A stretch of DNA of 64,000 bases from NCBI RefSeq assembly GCF_000226095.1, contig NC_016476.1, positions 2,790,001 through 2,854,000 of the forward strand, read 5' to 3'. The position numbers were made by a program, and so were the translations under genes. Below are positions 11,715 to 24,581 of the stretch, one piece after another. Under the pieces are notes generated by a model that saw only the letters and a list, made by a program, of their open reading frames with translations, was not told the origin of the DNA and did not search any database. Numbering within the stretch: position 1 is the stretch's first letter; each line of letters opens with the position of its first letter. The stretch comes from Thermothelomyces thermophilus ATCC 42464 (taxonomy: Eukaryota > Ascomycota > Sordariomycetes > Sordariales > Chaetomiaceae).

Positions 11715-13930
11715 TCAGTACTAACCTCTTCGGTTATTTGGTTAATAGCGGCTTTGTCGATCGTACTCATTTCCGTAAGCCATTAAGTGCTTATAGCTTT
11801 CTACCATTAAGTCTATTCTACTTCTCGTCATACGTGCTATAGCTTCATCTAAAGCTCCCGAATTCGCGATTTCTTTTCGTCCGCGTGATAGAGGTAATCG
11901 TTGCTTTAGCACAAGTCCTATATATCTCGTCCTATTCCATAGTACCTAGGCTAGGCTCGTCTTGGAACTATCGTAATGCCTTTTAGATTATAGGCCTCGA
12001 TCTTCTAAAGCAATTTAGCTGCTCTATTTCCTATATCGTAGACCTATTCTATAGGGCGTAAGCTTCTATCCTTATTTCCTTATTAGGTCGGCTAGTAATT
12101 GTTTTCAAATTTGTTATAGAAGTAGTATCGGCATTTGTATACTATATATTAGAACTAAAGTACTTATATATATACCTTATATCGAGGATATAGTTATATA
12201 GCGTTGCCTAGGAGGTATTAGAATTTTTTCCTAAATCCTTCCTATTATATGTAGACTATAGGTACCTTAACGCTAAGGTAGGAATGTTTCTTCTAGTAGC
12301 TTTCCTACGTATACTTGTCTTTTCTACGGTTTGTATATATAAACTAGTATTCTAGGTTCTATATATCATTACTAAGTCACTAGTTATCAAGGTACTTAGT
12401 ATAGCTATTAGGCCTATCATATATTATAGGCTGTTCTCCTCTAATGGTTTCTATAATATATTAGAGTTCCCTCGTCTTATCCCTTATCTTATCGCTCTAC
12501 TAGACAAGTCAAATCAAGCGCCTATCCTATTTATATAGTTCTATACTAAGCTAGAAAACTTTATTATAGTATTATTCGATTCGTTCCTAGAGAAATAGAA
12601 CATTAGGTCCAGGTCTTTTGATTCCTTAGGTATTAGTTGTCTACGATCTATCCTACCTTTGTATAACCGTGAAACCCTACTACCTCAAGGCTAGGAAAAT
12701 CGAAATTGGCGGTATATACTCTCCTACCGTATCCTATTTAACAAGACCTATCTCTAGGTCTATAGTGACTAGTTTGGAGTACGATGCTTATTCGTCTTTA
12801 CCATTACTATTGTATCCAAGACTATCTATATTACTACCCCTATCTTTGTAGCTTGTAGCCGCTACTTTGATAACGTCCTTAGTAGTTTCGTCGATAGCTA
12901 TAATTTCCTTTCTAGAGACTATCTTCTACTCTTTCTTTAGGCTTTGACATTCTCGCTTATAGTGCCCTTTCTTTCCATAGTTATAGTAGGTAACATTAGA
13001 CTTATCTTTAGTCGTCTTCTTCTAGTCCTACTTCTATGCTATATCTATATTTATAGCTCTAGGGTACGTCCTATATAAGGTACTAACGTATACTTGCTTT
13101 TTCTTATCATTAGCCTTAACTATAGTTCCATTTATTTGACCTTGTTTTTACTACTCTTATATATAGAGTTAATTATCGATTCTAATGGCCTATATAATAT
13201 ATTTATCTAGGGTCTTAGACCGATTATACTTATATAGTTTATCTTTAATCTTTTCCTTTAAGCCGTTATAGAATAATTATATTAATACCTTATTATTAAG
13301 CTAAGACTTAGGTATATCCTATCTAAACTATATAGTATAAGAGGCTATTAACTTAATCTATCGGAGATTAGCGAGTCTTTCTTATATATAAATCTTCTTA
13401 TCTTTATCGCTAAAAACCTTCTAAAGCTTTTCTTTAAAACGGTTATAGGATCAAAAGACTATTTATATAAATATATCTTAGTTATCTTCGTCTTCCTTAG
13501 TAAGGTAGTCATTCTATATAGGCTTAAACTATCTAAGTGCCTTGCCCTCTAGTCTTATAGCTATATAGAGGACTTTGGCTTTATCGTCTAGAAACTTATT
13601 ATTATTAAGCTAGAAATAGGATCGAAGGTTTATTAGGAATCCTATAAGATCCTCCTTAGTTCCTCCGTATTTGCTAGGTAGTTTGATCTTAATACAGCTT
13701 GCTTTAGCGCCCTCGAGTGCCTTGATTTTAGTGTAGGCCTCGTTAACCAGTTTCTACAAATGCTTTTCGCCGTTCTCGAGTTCCTTGATTTGAGCTTAAG
13801 CAGCCTTATCTCTCTAGTCTAACTCCTAGATTCGCTAATAGAGTTAACTAAGCTAGGCAAGCAACTATTTAGCTATAATGTTAATAACTATATTAATATT
13901 AAAGTTAAAGTTACCTCTATTCTAAACTAT
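11669..13930 (-). pseudogene. gag: gag of element C, RIP-degraded
   Basis: 2262 bp, identical in length to the other gag copies, from ATA (13930-13928) in place of ATG to TAA (11671-11669). Same layout: coiled-coil-like N-terminus, mutated CCHC knuckle and long C-terminal extension. In this copy the junction heptamer is AGGAAAT instead of AGGAAAC. Confidence 0.84.
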
Positions 13931-13957
13931 AATAGAACAAAGAGAGTAATAGCAACG

Positions 13958-14396
13958 TATAATAAACCTAACTTAGACTTCTTCTAAAAGGGTTTAGACA
14001 AAGGTAGATTAAGCAAGACAAGTAGGCAGGTCGTCTAAGGGATTCGGTAAAGCTAAAGGGTTTATAATAACACTAGGGTTATCTCTTATAGTAGTTAATA
14101 ACGGTGCTTGGTATAAATACTATAATTATAAGGTTACTATTACTAGTAAACTCCTAGAGTCTACTAGAATAAGTGACTAACTATCTAATATACTTGTCTG
14201 GTTCCCTTATTTCTAAGTGTTCCCCCTTAGGTTCTAATTGTATGATCGCTACTACGTTCCTTCGATCATTGTTTAGGTGCTTGCCTTGATCGAAGTGCGA
14301 TCACTTCGATCACTTCCTAATTAGTCCTTAGATCTTGCGGTTTCTAATTAGTTCTGTGTGCCTTGTCAGGTCGCCTTATGCAGCTAAATCGTGACA
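13958..14396 (-). repeat. 5' LTR of element C (U3 type I)
   Basis: 439 bp, starting TATAATAAACC (mutated TGTGACGAACC) and ending TCGTGACA on the plus strand. Its U3 matches LTR A (CTTGATCGAAGTGCGATCA block at about 14291-14309), so A and C belong to the same LTR subfamily. Right flank ttagt is the expected target-site copy; the partner is outside the window. Confidence 0.9.
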
Positions 14397-16630
14397 TTAG
14401 TCCTATATTGCTATGCTAATAAGCATGCTAAAGCCTCTCTAGTTATATATAAAGGAAACTATACCTAATAGGATAGATAAAAACCTCTATCCTGCCTTTA
14501 ACACCTAATCTAGAATACTAATATACTATAAAGAAAAGGAGAAGTAGCTAAAGTAAGCCTATAAAGGCCTTACTTCCCGGTTTAGCCTCCTTATAAGGCG
14601 ATATTCTAGAAGCCTCCCTAGGTCTATTAACTACTATAGAACCCTCCTTACTAGCCTACGGTTATAGGCCCCTATACCCTATAAAACGAGGTCTAGGTCT
14701 CTTTATAACTATATTTCCTAGGATTCCTATATCTAGCTTCTTAGTAGGTTTAAGCACTAGACGACTAGGTGCTCTATAGTCTCTCTCCCCTAGCTATAGG
14801 TATAGTAAGGGATATTAACCCCTGGGACTTAAACCCTAAAAAGGAAGTCATAGAGGCTAATAGCCCCTATATAGGCCTATACTAGTAGGGAGCTCTAGGT
14901 CTTTATTAGGCCGTAGTGCCGTTATAGGCCTTCCCTTATGAAAACTAGGTATAGGGGGTCCTTGTCTAATACATGCTATATCCTCCTACTAGCTTAGTTA
15001 GCCTTCTAATAGTTGCTCTAGCTAGCTACTATAGCTAGTTCTATAGCCTATAGCCTTCCTTATAAGGTTTATGGGGGGGGTAAACCCCCTCTATAGCCCT
15101 TTCAAACCTATTACCGGACCGTCGACCTTACTACCTCTAAGGCTATAAGCTTTAGCTCCTAGCCCCTTGCCCTAGCCCTTCTTTTCCGGAACCTCTAGCT
15201 TAGCCTATTATAAGCCTATTAGATAAGAGCCCTTATAGGGACCTAGGTAGCCCCTAGGCCTATCTTAGTCTATAGAAGTAGTTAGTCAAGTTTAACTTCG
15301 AAGTTAGCTAGCCTCTTATTAAGATAGAGGTCAAGGGGTAGTACCTAGGCTTCTATTTCGAGGCACTAGATAAGGGTAGCCTTATAGGCCCTAGTGATTA
15401 CTTAAAGGGCCTTATATTAGGCCTTCGATAGCTCCTTAGTAAGGCCTTCTAGCTTGCCCCCTAGCTTAATAGGCTTATAGAAGTTCGAGGCCCTATAGGC
15501 TAGGGCACTATGGATATACTTAGTATAGACCTTATAGGCCTATAGGAAGCTAGGGCCCTAGGTCTTTATAGCAAGCCTAGTTAGGATAAACTCCTAGGTT
15601 TCTAGCTACTTAGCTACCTTTATATAATAGGGGCCTTATTATAGCCTCTAATCTAGCTAAACCCTAAGGAATCTAGCTAACGTTGATAGGGCTATAGTAG
15701 TAGTATCCCTTCCAGGCTATAGGAGCTCTAGTAGTTATAATTACTATTTCTAGCCCTTATTAAAGTAGATAAGTTTGTATTTTTCTAGGGCAAAAGCTAT
15801 ACCTTAGGTCTTTACCTACTATAGATAGGCCTTCTAGGCTCTCTATAACTAACTATTATAGGCCTCCTTAGCCCTGCTAAAGGCTAGAAGGTTAGTATCA
15901 TTAGCAAAGCCTATTAAACTAACTATAGGGCAGGCCTATCGAATGACCTAGTAGAGAGAGGCTATATAGAGGATAAATAGTATAGGGGAGAAAGGTAACC
16001 CTTATAAAACCCTAGCCCTTATTACTATATCCTCTATTTCTTAGCCATTAAAGTAAAGGATAACTACTCTATCCTATAGCTACTCCCTAACCTAGACCAC
16101 TACCTACTTTAGGAAGCCCTAGCCCTATAGAGTGGCTGGTAGCTAGGTGTGGTTAACCGTATTAAAGGCCTTTAAGATGTCGAGCTATAGGAGGGAGGTA
16201 GCTGCATTATACCTCTAAGCCTCCTAGACCTAAGCTATAATGAGCCGAATAGCTAGCTCTATAGATCTATATTTCTAGTTATCTATTTATTTAGCTAGGA
16301 GAAGCCTATAGGCCTCTATAATAGCGGTTACCTTCTAGGTAACTATAGCCTCCAATACCTTACCTACTATTAGTAGGAGTGCTATAAGCCTATAGTTACC
16401 TGGGGTAAAGTAAGCCTATAGGGGTTTACTAGGCTTATAGAGGACTACTATTTTAGCCTTTTTAAACTAGGCTAGGAAATAGCCAAGCTATAGGCTCTCT
16501 AAGGCTAGTATAGCTAGTATCTAGAAGAGTAGCTACCTATAGGCCTTTAATAGACCTATAAAGAGGAGGTCCTCCCTTAGGGCTTTCTATTTGCTAGTAA
16601 GGGCGTATCTATCTATATATTACTATTCTT
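14397..16630 (-). pseudogene. LINE (non-LTR retrotransposon) reverse transcriptase relic
   Basis: Minus-strand remains of a non-LTR reverse transcriptase. The motif QGLPFSPILFILY reads from about 16006 to 15968 (the Q is a TAA). The catalytic box is FAND (15908-15897), a mutated FADD, followed by TNLLAF. Upstream on this strand are segments fitting RT motifs 0-3 (to about 16560). The FADD box and order suggest a Tad- or I-like fungal LINE. Most Gln/Trp positions are TAG. The left end abuts the LTR of C. The right end passes into element E near 16610-16640; the exact boundary is not visible. The endonuclease relic at 58300-59262 is in the same orientation and could belong to the same or another copy. 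Confidence 0.75.
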
Positions 16631-17080
16631 TAGCAGTCTAGTGTAGATTTGTCCTATTATTTTAGGAGTTCTGACTTTAGGGGTTAGAGCGCTATTATTA
16701 TAGGGTATCTCCTATTAGAAGGTTTAGGAATAGCTTTACTAGGTATACTTTAAAGGAGTAAGAGCGGTAGACTAAGTTTATATTCGATCTTACTAGTTAT
16801 AGGAAGACTTAAAGGAAAGGAGGAAGTCTTCCTAGATTAGCTACTTAAATGGAAGAGTCATCTTTAAGGAAGTTATCTAAATAGAAAGGCATGATCAAGG
16901 ATAGTAACCTTAGGTACTATTCTTCTTAATAATTTAATAAATACCTTAATTAGAATCGCTATTTTTAATGCCTCTTATATCTAGGTATATTAAAACCTTG
17001 TTAGAAAGGATACTATTAAAATTGCCTTAGTTACTAAAGTTTGGAAATCTTACTTCAGACTTAGAAGTTAAATGTCGTAC

Positions 17081-17504
17081 TATGACAAACCCAACTCAGA
17101 CTTCTTCTAAAAGGGTTCAGACAAAGGTAGATTGAGCAGGACAAGCAGGCAGGTCGTCTAAGGGATTCGGTGAAGCCGAAGGGTTTATAATAACACTAGA
17201 GTTGTCTTTCACAGTAATTAGTAATGCTTGGTATACGTACTGTGATTATAGGACAGGTTGCTATCACTAGTGAACTCTTAGAGTCCACCGTAACGAGTAA
17301 CTATCTATATATATATATAATCCTAGTGATCATTCCTGATCACGGTGATTGTGAGTGATCGTATGGTGGTGATTACCCTAATCACTGGTAAGCGTAGTGA
17401 TTACTATGCTTCCTATGTTGTAATTGGTCCTTTCGTTCCTTTGACTTGATTGGCCTATTTGTGCTAGTGGCTTAGGCGGCATTTATATATATATTTCCGT
17501 GACA
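17081..17504 (-). repeat. 3' LTR of element D (U3 type IIIa)
   Basis: 424 bp, TATGACAAACCC to TTCCGTGACA. U3 ends (element start) with TGTCACGGAAATATA, as in G and H, but the middle differs, with a cluster of GTGAT/ATCAC motifs. The polypurine tract lies at about 17510-17517 on the plus strand (as pyrimidines). Confidence 0.94.
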
Positions 17505-17633
17505 TGATGCCTTCCCTCTAAGGCTTTTGACCTAAAAGCCTTCTTTAGGTCGTTTCAAATAGCGCTATTATCCCTTGTGTTCCTTGTATGTGTTTTTCTC
17601 CTTAGCCCCTTATTACCCTTTATACTATTAATT

Positions 17634-18244
17634 ATGCCGTCTAATGTGTGTAGATCCCTAGTATCTATTTATTATAAGCGTTTAGCTTAGTTTATTTCTA
17701 ATTACGGGTTTATAGTGATAGCGTGTTCCTATTGTATAGAGTATAACCAAGTATATAAAATGATTGAAAAATCTTGTCGCTACAAGGCTTGTATACGTCA
17801 GGGTCATACTTATAATGGTTCCAGCGTTCTAGTTTCTTCTTGTAAGTTCCTATTTCCTTGTGAGGGTACGTCTCTAATCGTAGCGTAGTAGATCATATTA
17901 TATACGAGCAACGTCGTTTAAAGGCTAAAGAAAAAGAAGCCAAGGCCTTGCTATAAGAATATTAATATAAAGCTTTTAAGGCGTTAGCCTATCTAACTCG
18001 GGTCTATAAATAATAAGAGTTCCTAGTAGAGAAGGGAGCAGATATGGTTATACGGGGTTTGTCAAATCTAGATAAATTAGAGGTAGTAGAACGGTAGGAA
18101 TCGGGGGCCGTTGTATAACTTAATGGTAGTGTCGACGTTATTAACTAGGGCGCTGTTTTTGGTTCTATCTTAGGTTTGCCTTTGGCCGATCCGGGTTTTA
18201 CTAATAGAACTATTCTAGTTTCCTAGGGCAGTTCAAATTCTTAA
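17634..18244 (+). pseudogene. Antisense Zn2Cys6-like + coiled-coil gene of element D, best preserved, two exons
   Basis: Opposite strand to D's pol, tail-to-tail and overlapping it by 107 bp. Exon 1 17634-17841 starts at ATG and has one in-frame stop. Codons 31/34/41/50/53/60 are C,C,Y,Y,C,Y: Zn2Cys6 spacing with three Cys-to-Tyr changes. The intron 17842-17888 (47 bp) begins GTAAGT, has CTAAT at 17874 and ends GTAG. Splicing restores the frame into exon 2 (17889-18244): YEQRRLKAKEKEAKAL, then EFLVEKGADMVIRGLSNLDKLE, a likely coiled coil. 188 codons in total, ending TAA. The start is 129 bp from the LTR, so antisense transcription from the LTR is plausible. Internal stops are TAG/TAA only. 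DNA binding is inferred, not shown. Confidence 0.75.
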
Positions 18245-21200
18245 TAGGTTCCTATAAGTTATCTTCTAGTCTAAAATTAAGCTATTTAACTAAGTACTAT
18301 AGTTCCCTATTAATAGTATATAAATCTAGAATTTCTTTGACATTCTATTCTTCCTCTTTGTCCTTTGCTTCAATATATATAGCAACCTTGGCGTTTTTTA
18401 GTACTAGTTCGAGAAGTAAAATATAAAAAACATCTATCTATAGTCGTATAGATGATAGTAATGATAGTCAGTAGTTAGATGTCGAAATTTGTTCTTTGAT
18501 AACGAAGGGTCTGACCTTCTTAAAGTCTAGCTTCGTGCTTGGTTGTTTAGTTTGTAAGTTTCGTATAATTAGATAGACTTTGTCTCCCCTCTCTAGGTAA
18601 GGTCCCTCGAGCCTATGTTTGTTGTAGTAGTTCTTTATTCTGGTCTTAATAAACTCGAGTTCCTTTTTAAGCTTTTTATATAATATATATATTTGTTCCG
18701 CTTTGACTGTTGCTCTCGGCACTGTAGCCTCTAGTCCTTGCCTAAGGTCTGCTTTATATCTGTAGTTTGTAAAGAACAGTATAACTTTAGTCGTTTCTAT
18801 TGGCATTATATTATAAGCAAGTTATACTGTTAGTAATAGTATGACCTAGTTATCTTACTAGTAGTTAACATAAGAGTAGAGGTATTGCTTGATAACTTAG
18901 TTTAGTCGCTCCGTTTGTCCGTTAGTCTACGGGTAATATGCTATTAATAGCTTGCTATTAACGCCTAATCGTTATATTAACGCTTACCAGAACTTTAATA
19001 CGAACTTGGTATCTCTATTAGTAATCTATTCTTATAGCTAAGTATATACTAATGTAACTTGCCAATAGATTATATCTACTAACTATTTAGCTATCTAGGA
19101 CTCCTTATAGGGAAAGAAGTATACCTATTTAGTTAGGCAATCTACTATAGTAAGAATACTATTGTAGGTTACTCCTATAGCTATATCCTTAGATTTTAGC
19201 AGCTTTGTAATAAAGTCTATCGTAACCAAGCTCTATAGTTTGTTAACTATTAGCAGTAGCTAAAGTAGCCTATATAGCTTATATTATACCGTTTTGCTTC
19301 AATTATAGATATTATAGTTTTATACGACTTCCTTAACTCGTGCCGTTAACTATAGAAAGTCGTAGTGTTTCCTAACTTATACGATAGTCTTTGTAACTCC
19401 TTTATATCCTCCGAGTTTCGACTTGTAGAGTTCTCGAATCATTCGTAGCTATTAATCCCCGTTATAGATATATACTTTACCTCGGTACTAGAGTTTCCTA
19501 TCTCTTTCTTCTACTCTATCAGGTACTAATGGTCCAGGTACTACTTAATACTATACCTTGTTAATCCTTTCTTCTTAAAAGATTATATAACACTCTAGGA
19601 ACAAGTTAAATGGATTATCTTCTACAGATGTCTACGTTTTGTAATGTAGCGTTCTATCTGTTTGTTCCTTGAATAATGGTAGTGTTGTTCTTGTTCGTCC
19701 TTCCGTATGATCTGTTCGTTAGCTTAAGATGTCTGCTTGTACGTTCTCTTTACCCTTCTTGTAGCGGATCTCGAAGTTGAATTCCGCGAGGAATTCTACC
19801 TATTATATTTATTATCTGTTAAGCTCCTTCGTTGTTGTAAAGTATCGTAAATTCTTATAATCTATATATACTTATACTAGTTTAATCGTATTACTAAGGT
19901 ATAGTCACTATTCCTTAAAAGCTTTAATAATTATAAGTAGTTCCTTATTATAGATTAGATAATTAAGATATAGTCTATTAAGCTTCTTTAAAAAGAAGGC
20001 TATAGGATGTAGCTTTCCTTATCTATCTTATTATTCTAATTATCCTCCGATGGTATAGTCTAAAGCGTCCGTTTCCACCTTAAATGGCTTCCTAGGGTCT
20101 AGTAGTACTAGTACTAGATCTTTAGTAATAGCGTCGCGAATCTATATAAATGCTTACTTGTATTATTCTTCCTATTAGAATTTAGCATTCTTCTTAGTAA
20201 GTTTGTACAAAGGTCGTACGATCGCTCTAAAGTTCCTAATAAACATCTGGTAGAAGTTTATAAATCTGATAAAGCTTTATACTTCTATAACTAATATTGG
20301 TCGTAGCTAATTCTTAATAGCTTTAACCTTTAAAGGTTCTATCTAAATTTATCCTAGGGATATCTTATATCCTAAAAATACCATTTTCCTAATGTAGAAT
20401 TTGCTCTTTTCTTTATTAACTAATAGTTTATACACGTATAGCGTGTCTAGTATTACTTTTATATACTTCTAGTATTCGTCTATCGTCTTAGAGAAGATAA
20501 GTATATCGTCGAGATAATATACCGTAAATTTGTCGAGAAAGGGGCGGATAGCTTGATTAATTAGGGCTTAGAACGTTATTAACGTATTTATAAGTCTAAA
20601 TAGTATGACAAGGTACTTATAGTGACTATAGGGTATCCTAAAGGCCGTTTTCTACTTATTGCCTTCTTTAATCTATATATAATTGTAGGCTAATGGCAAG
20701 TCAAGATATATAAAATATTAGGCTCCTGCTAACTAATCTTAGAGCTATAAGATTAGTAGTAACAGGTATTAGTTTTTTATAACCTGTTCGTTAAGTTACT
20801 AATAGTCGACGTATAACTATAGCTTTCCGTCTTTCTTAGGTATAAATAGGATTAGGTAGCCTGCTAGCGATGTCAACAGGCAGATATATCCTCTTCGAAG
20901 GTTTTCCTCTAAATATCGCTTAAGTTCTTTATTCTATATCTGACTTATATAATAAATCTTAAAGAACTTTAGTTATACTCCTTCCTTAAGCTTAATCTTG
21001 TAATCCTATAGACTATACTCTAGTAATCCTTTTAGATACTTTGGTTTAAATGCTAGGTATCCTCCGTATTCCTTTGGTACTTCCCTAGTCTTGTCTCGTC
21101 TCTCGGTTTTCTAATAGTATATAAACTTAGTTCCGTCTATAGCGATACTAGCGATTTCTCCTATCTTAACCTACTACTCTAATTATAGTGCTCTGCATTC

Positions 21201-21914
21201 ATTAACGGAGAGAATAGCTATCAGCGGTTTAGCTCATTCCTCCTGTCGTAATATTAGTATCGTTATGCCGCTTCTTCTAGAGTCTATAGTAGTCTGCCTA
21301 CCACTATCTATCTCTTATAGTAGATCTATAGGATATGCCTTCCCCTAAGTATTGTCTGCTCGCGATCCTTACGTACTCCCTATCTCGCTAGTCGAATACG
21401 ACTCTATTTAGGGTCGTAGGTAGCTACTATTCTTCTAGCTAATATCCGGGTTATAATCTTTATACTATAGTAACCTTAATATTATATCTTTATCGTTACC
21501 TATATCTATAATACGAAATATAACTATCATAGTCTTCCTTACCATAGTAATATTAATTAGTTTAGTCTCCCTATATACCTATTATATCGGAAATGGCCCT
21601 TTAACTATATTATACTTCTACTTTATTCTCTAGGGTATTTGTAGCTAATTTATAAGCGTCGGTAAAATCAGGTTTATCTCTACTCTACTATCTACTAGTA
21701 TAAGCATTTCGTACTATTTCCATTATACTATTATCTATAGTCGCTTATCTTACTACTGTCATCTAAAGATTATAGCGATTTCCTATATTTCTACTAGGAG
21801 GTCTCAATATAGTAGTCTCTTACGCTAGTTCCTCCTATACTACGCTACTACCTGCCATTATATAGGCATTAATAGTTTCTAGGCCCCTCGAAGGGCCCTG
21901 ACCTGTTTCCTAGG
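18138..21914 (-). pseudogene. pol: pol of element D (PR-RT-RH-IN-chromodomain), RIP-degraded
   Basis: 3777 bp from CCT (21914) to TAA (18140-18138), the same length as in B. The order of domains is protease (near 21690), RT (about 20930-20290), RNase H (about 20280-19780), integrase (about 19480-18480) and chromodomain (about 18350-18250). The segment 18806-18468 is open for 112 codons and covers the integrase C-terminal region (LERGDKVYLIIRNLQTKQPS). It extends 14 codons further than G and H, into the antisense gene. Confidence 0.88.
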
Positions 21915-24130
21915 TTAGTGCTAATCTCTTCGGTTATTTAGCTAATAACGGCTTCGTCGATCGTGCTCATTTCTATGAGCTATTAAGTACTTATAGCTTC
22001 CTACCATTAAGTCCGTTCTACTTTTCGTCGTATATACTATAGCTTTATCTGAAGCTCTTGAATTCGCGATTTCTTTTTATCTACGTGATAGAGGTAATCG
22101 TTGCTCTAGCACAAGTCCTATATATCTCGTTCTGTTCTGTAGTACCTAGGCTAGGCTCGTCTTAGAACTATTGTAATGCCTTCTAGATCGTAGGCTTTGA
22201 TCTTCTAGAGCAATTCGGCCGCTCTGTTTCCTATATTGTAGACCTATTCTATAGGGTGTAAGCTTCTGTCCTCATTTCTTTATTAGGTCGGCTAGTGATT
22301 GTTTTCGAATTTGTTACGGAAGTGATATTGGTATTTGTGTACTATATACTAGAACTAAGGCACTTGTATATATACCTTATGTTAAGGATATAGTTATATA
22401 GCATTGCTTAGGAGGTATTAGAATTCCTTCCTAAATCATTCCCATTGTATATAGACTGTAGGTACCCTAATGCTAAGATAGGAATGTTTCTTCTAGTAGC
22501 TTTCCCATATACGCTTATCTTTTCCGTAGTTTATATATATAAACTAGTATTCTAGGTCCTGTATATCGTTACTAAGTTACTAGTCATTAAGGTACTTAGC
22601 GTAGCTATTAGGCCTATTATATATCATAGGCTATTCTCCTTTAATAGTTTCTATAATATATTAAAGTTCCCTTGTCTTGTTCTTCATCTTATCGCTTTGC
22701 TAGGTAAGTCAAATTAAGCGTCTATTCTATTCATATAGTTCTATATTAAGTTAGAATACTTCATTATAGTACCATTCGATTTGTTTCTAGAGGAATAGAA
22801 CATTAGGTCTAGGTCTTTCGATTCCTTAGGTATTAGTTATCTATAATCTATCCTACCTCTATATGACTGTAAAACCCTACTACCTTGAAGCTAAGAGAAT
22901 CGAAATTAGTAGTACGTATTCTCCTGCCGTATCTTATTTAGCAAGACCTATCTCTAGGTCTATAGTGACTAGTTTAGAGTACGGTACTTGTTTGTCTTTA
23001 CCATTGCCGTTATATCCGAGACTATCCGTGTCACTACTCCTATCTTCGTAGCTCATAGCTACTACTTCGATAATATCCTTAGTAGTTTCGTCAATAGCTG
23101 TAATTTCCTTTCTAGGGACTATCTTCTACTCTTTCTTCGGACTTCGATATTCTCGCTTATAGTGCCCTTTCTTTCTATAGTTATAGTAGGTAACATTAGA
23201 CTTATCTTTAGTCGTCTTCTTTTAGTCCTGCTTCTATACTATATCTATATCTATAACTCTAAGGTATATCTTATATAAAGTACTAATATATATTCGCTTT
23301 TTCTTGTCATTAGCCTTAACTATAGTTCCGTTTATTTAACCTTATTTCTACTACTCTTATATATAGAGTCGATTATTGATTTTAATAGCCTATATAATAT
23401 ATTTATTTAAGGTCTTAGGCTAATTATACCTATATAGCTTATCTTTAACCTTTCTCTTTAAGCTATTATAGAATAATTATATTAATACCTTGTCATTAAG
23501 CTAAGACTTAAGTATATCTTATCTAAACTATATAATATAGGAGGCTACTAACTTAATTTATTAGAGGTTAGTAAGTCTTTCTTATATATAAATCTTCTTA
23601 TCTTTATTACTAAAAACCTTCCAAAGCTCTTCTTCGAAACGGTTATAAGATCAAAAGACTACTTATATAAACGCGTCTCGGTTATCTTTATCTTCCTTAG
23701 TGAGATAGTTATTCTATATAGGCTTAAACTATCTAAGTACCTTACCCTCTAGTCTCGTAACTATATAGAGGACTTTAGCTTTATCGTCTAGAAACTTATC
23801 GTCATTAAGCCAGAAGTAGGATCAGAGGTTTATTAGAAATCCTATAAGATCCTCCTTAGTTCCTCTGTATTTGCTAGGTAGTTCGATCTTGATACGGCTC
23901 GCTTTGGCGCCTTCAAGTGCCTTGATTTTGGCATAGGCCTCGTTAACCAATTTCTATAAGTGCTTTTCGCCATTCTCGAGTTCCTTGATTCGAGCTTGAG
24001 CAGCCTTGTCTCTCTAGTCTAACTCCTAGATTCGCTAATAGAGTTGACCAAGCTAGGCAAGCAGCTATTCGGCTATAACGTTAGTAGCTATGTCGATGTC
24101 GAGGTCGAAGTCACCTCTATTCTAAACTAT
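21869..24130 (-). pseudogene. gag: gag of element D, RIP-degraded
   Basis: 2262 bp, ATA (24130-24128) to TAA (21871-21869). Same layout as the other copies: CCHC knuckle mutated, long C-terminal extension. The junction heptamer AGGAAAC is at 21911-21905 and the GC hairpin follows. Confidence 0.85.
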
Positions 24131-24157
24131 AATAAAATAAAGGGAGTAATAATAACG

Positions 24158-24581
24158 TATAACAAACCTAACTTAGACTTCTTCTAAAAGGGTTTAGACG
24201 AAGGTAGATTAAGCGGGACAAGTAGGCAGGTCGTCTAAGGGATTTGGTAAAGCCGAAGGGTTTATAATAATATTAGAGTTATCTTTTATAGTAATTAGTA
24301 ATACTTAGTATATGTACTATAATTGTAGAATAGGTTACTATTACTAGTGAACTCTTAGAGTCTACTATAACGAGTGACTATCTATATATATATATAATCC
24401 TAGTAATCATTCCTAATTATGGTAATTGTAAGTGATCGTATGGTGGTGATTACCCTGATCATTGGTGAGCGTAGTGATTACTATGCTTCCTATGTTGTAA
24501 TTGGTCCTTTCGTTTCTTTGATTTGATTAGCCTGTTTGTGCTAGTAGCTTAGGCGGCATCTGTATATATATTTCCGTGACA
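24158..24581 (-). repeat. 5' LTR of element D (U3 type IIIa)
   Basis: 424 bp, the same length as its partner at 17081. Differences between the two look like transitions, as expected for RIP after insertion. Confidence 0.94.

Larger units (their letters stand above)
10075..14396 (-). mobile_element. Element C: chromovirus Ty3/gypsy, 5' part, minus strand
   Basis: Reading leftwards: 5' LTR (13958-14396), gag (13930-11669), and pol until it is cut at 10075 by the insertion of B in the RT region. The missing 3' part should lie left of the window. Its right flank is LINE sequence, so C probably landed in the LINE. Confidence 0.92.
17081..24581 (-). mobile_element. Element D: complete chromovirus, minus strand, inserted in E
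   Basis: 7501 bp with two 424-bp LTRs and target copies cgtac (17076-17080) and catac (24582-24586), which differ by one RIP-type transition. Order in element sense: 5' LTR, gag, pol, antisense gene, polypurine tract, 3' LTR. It lies in the gag part of E, whose frame continues across the site. Confidence 0.95.
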
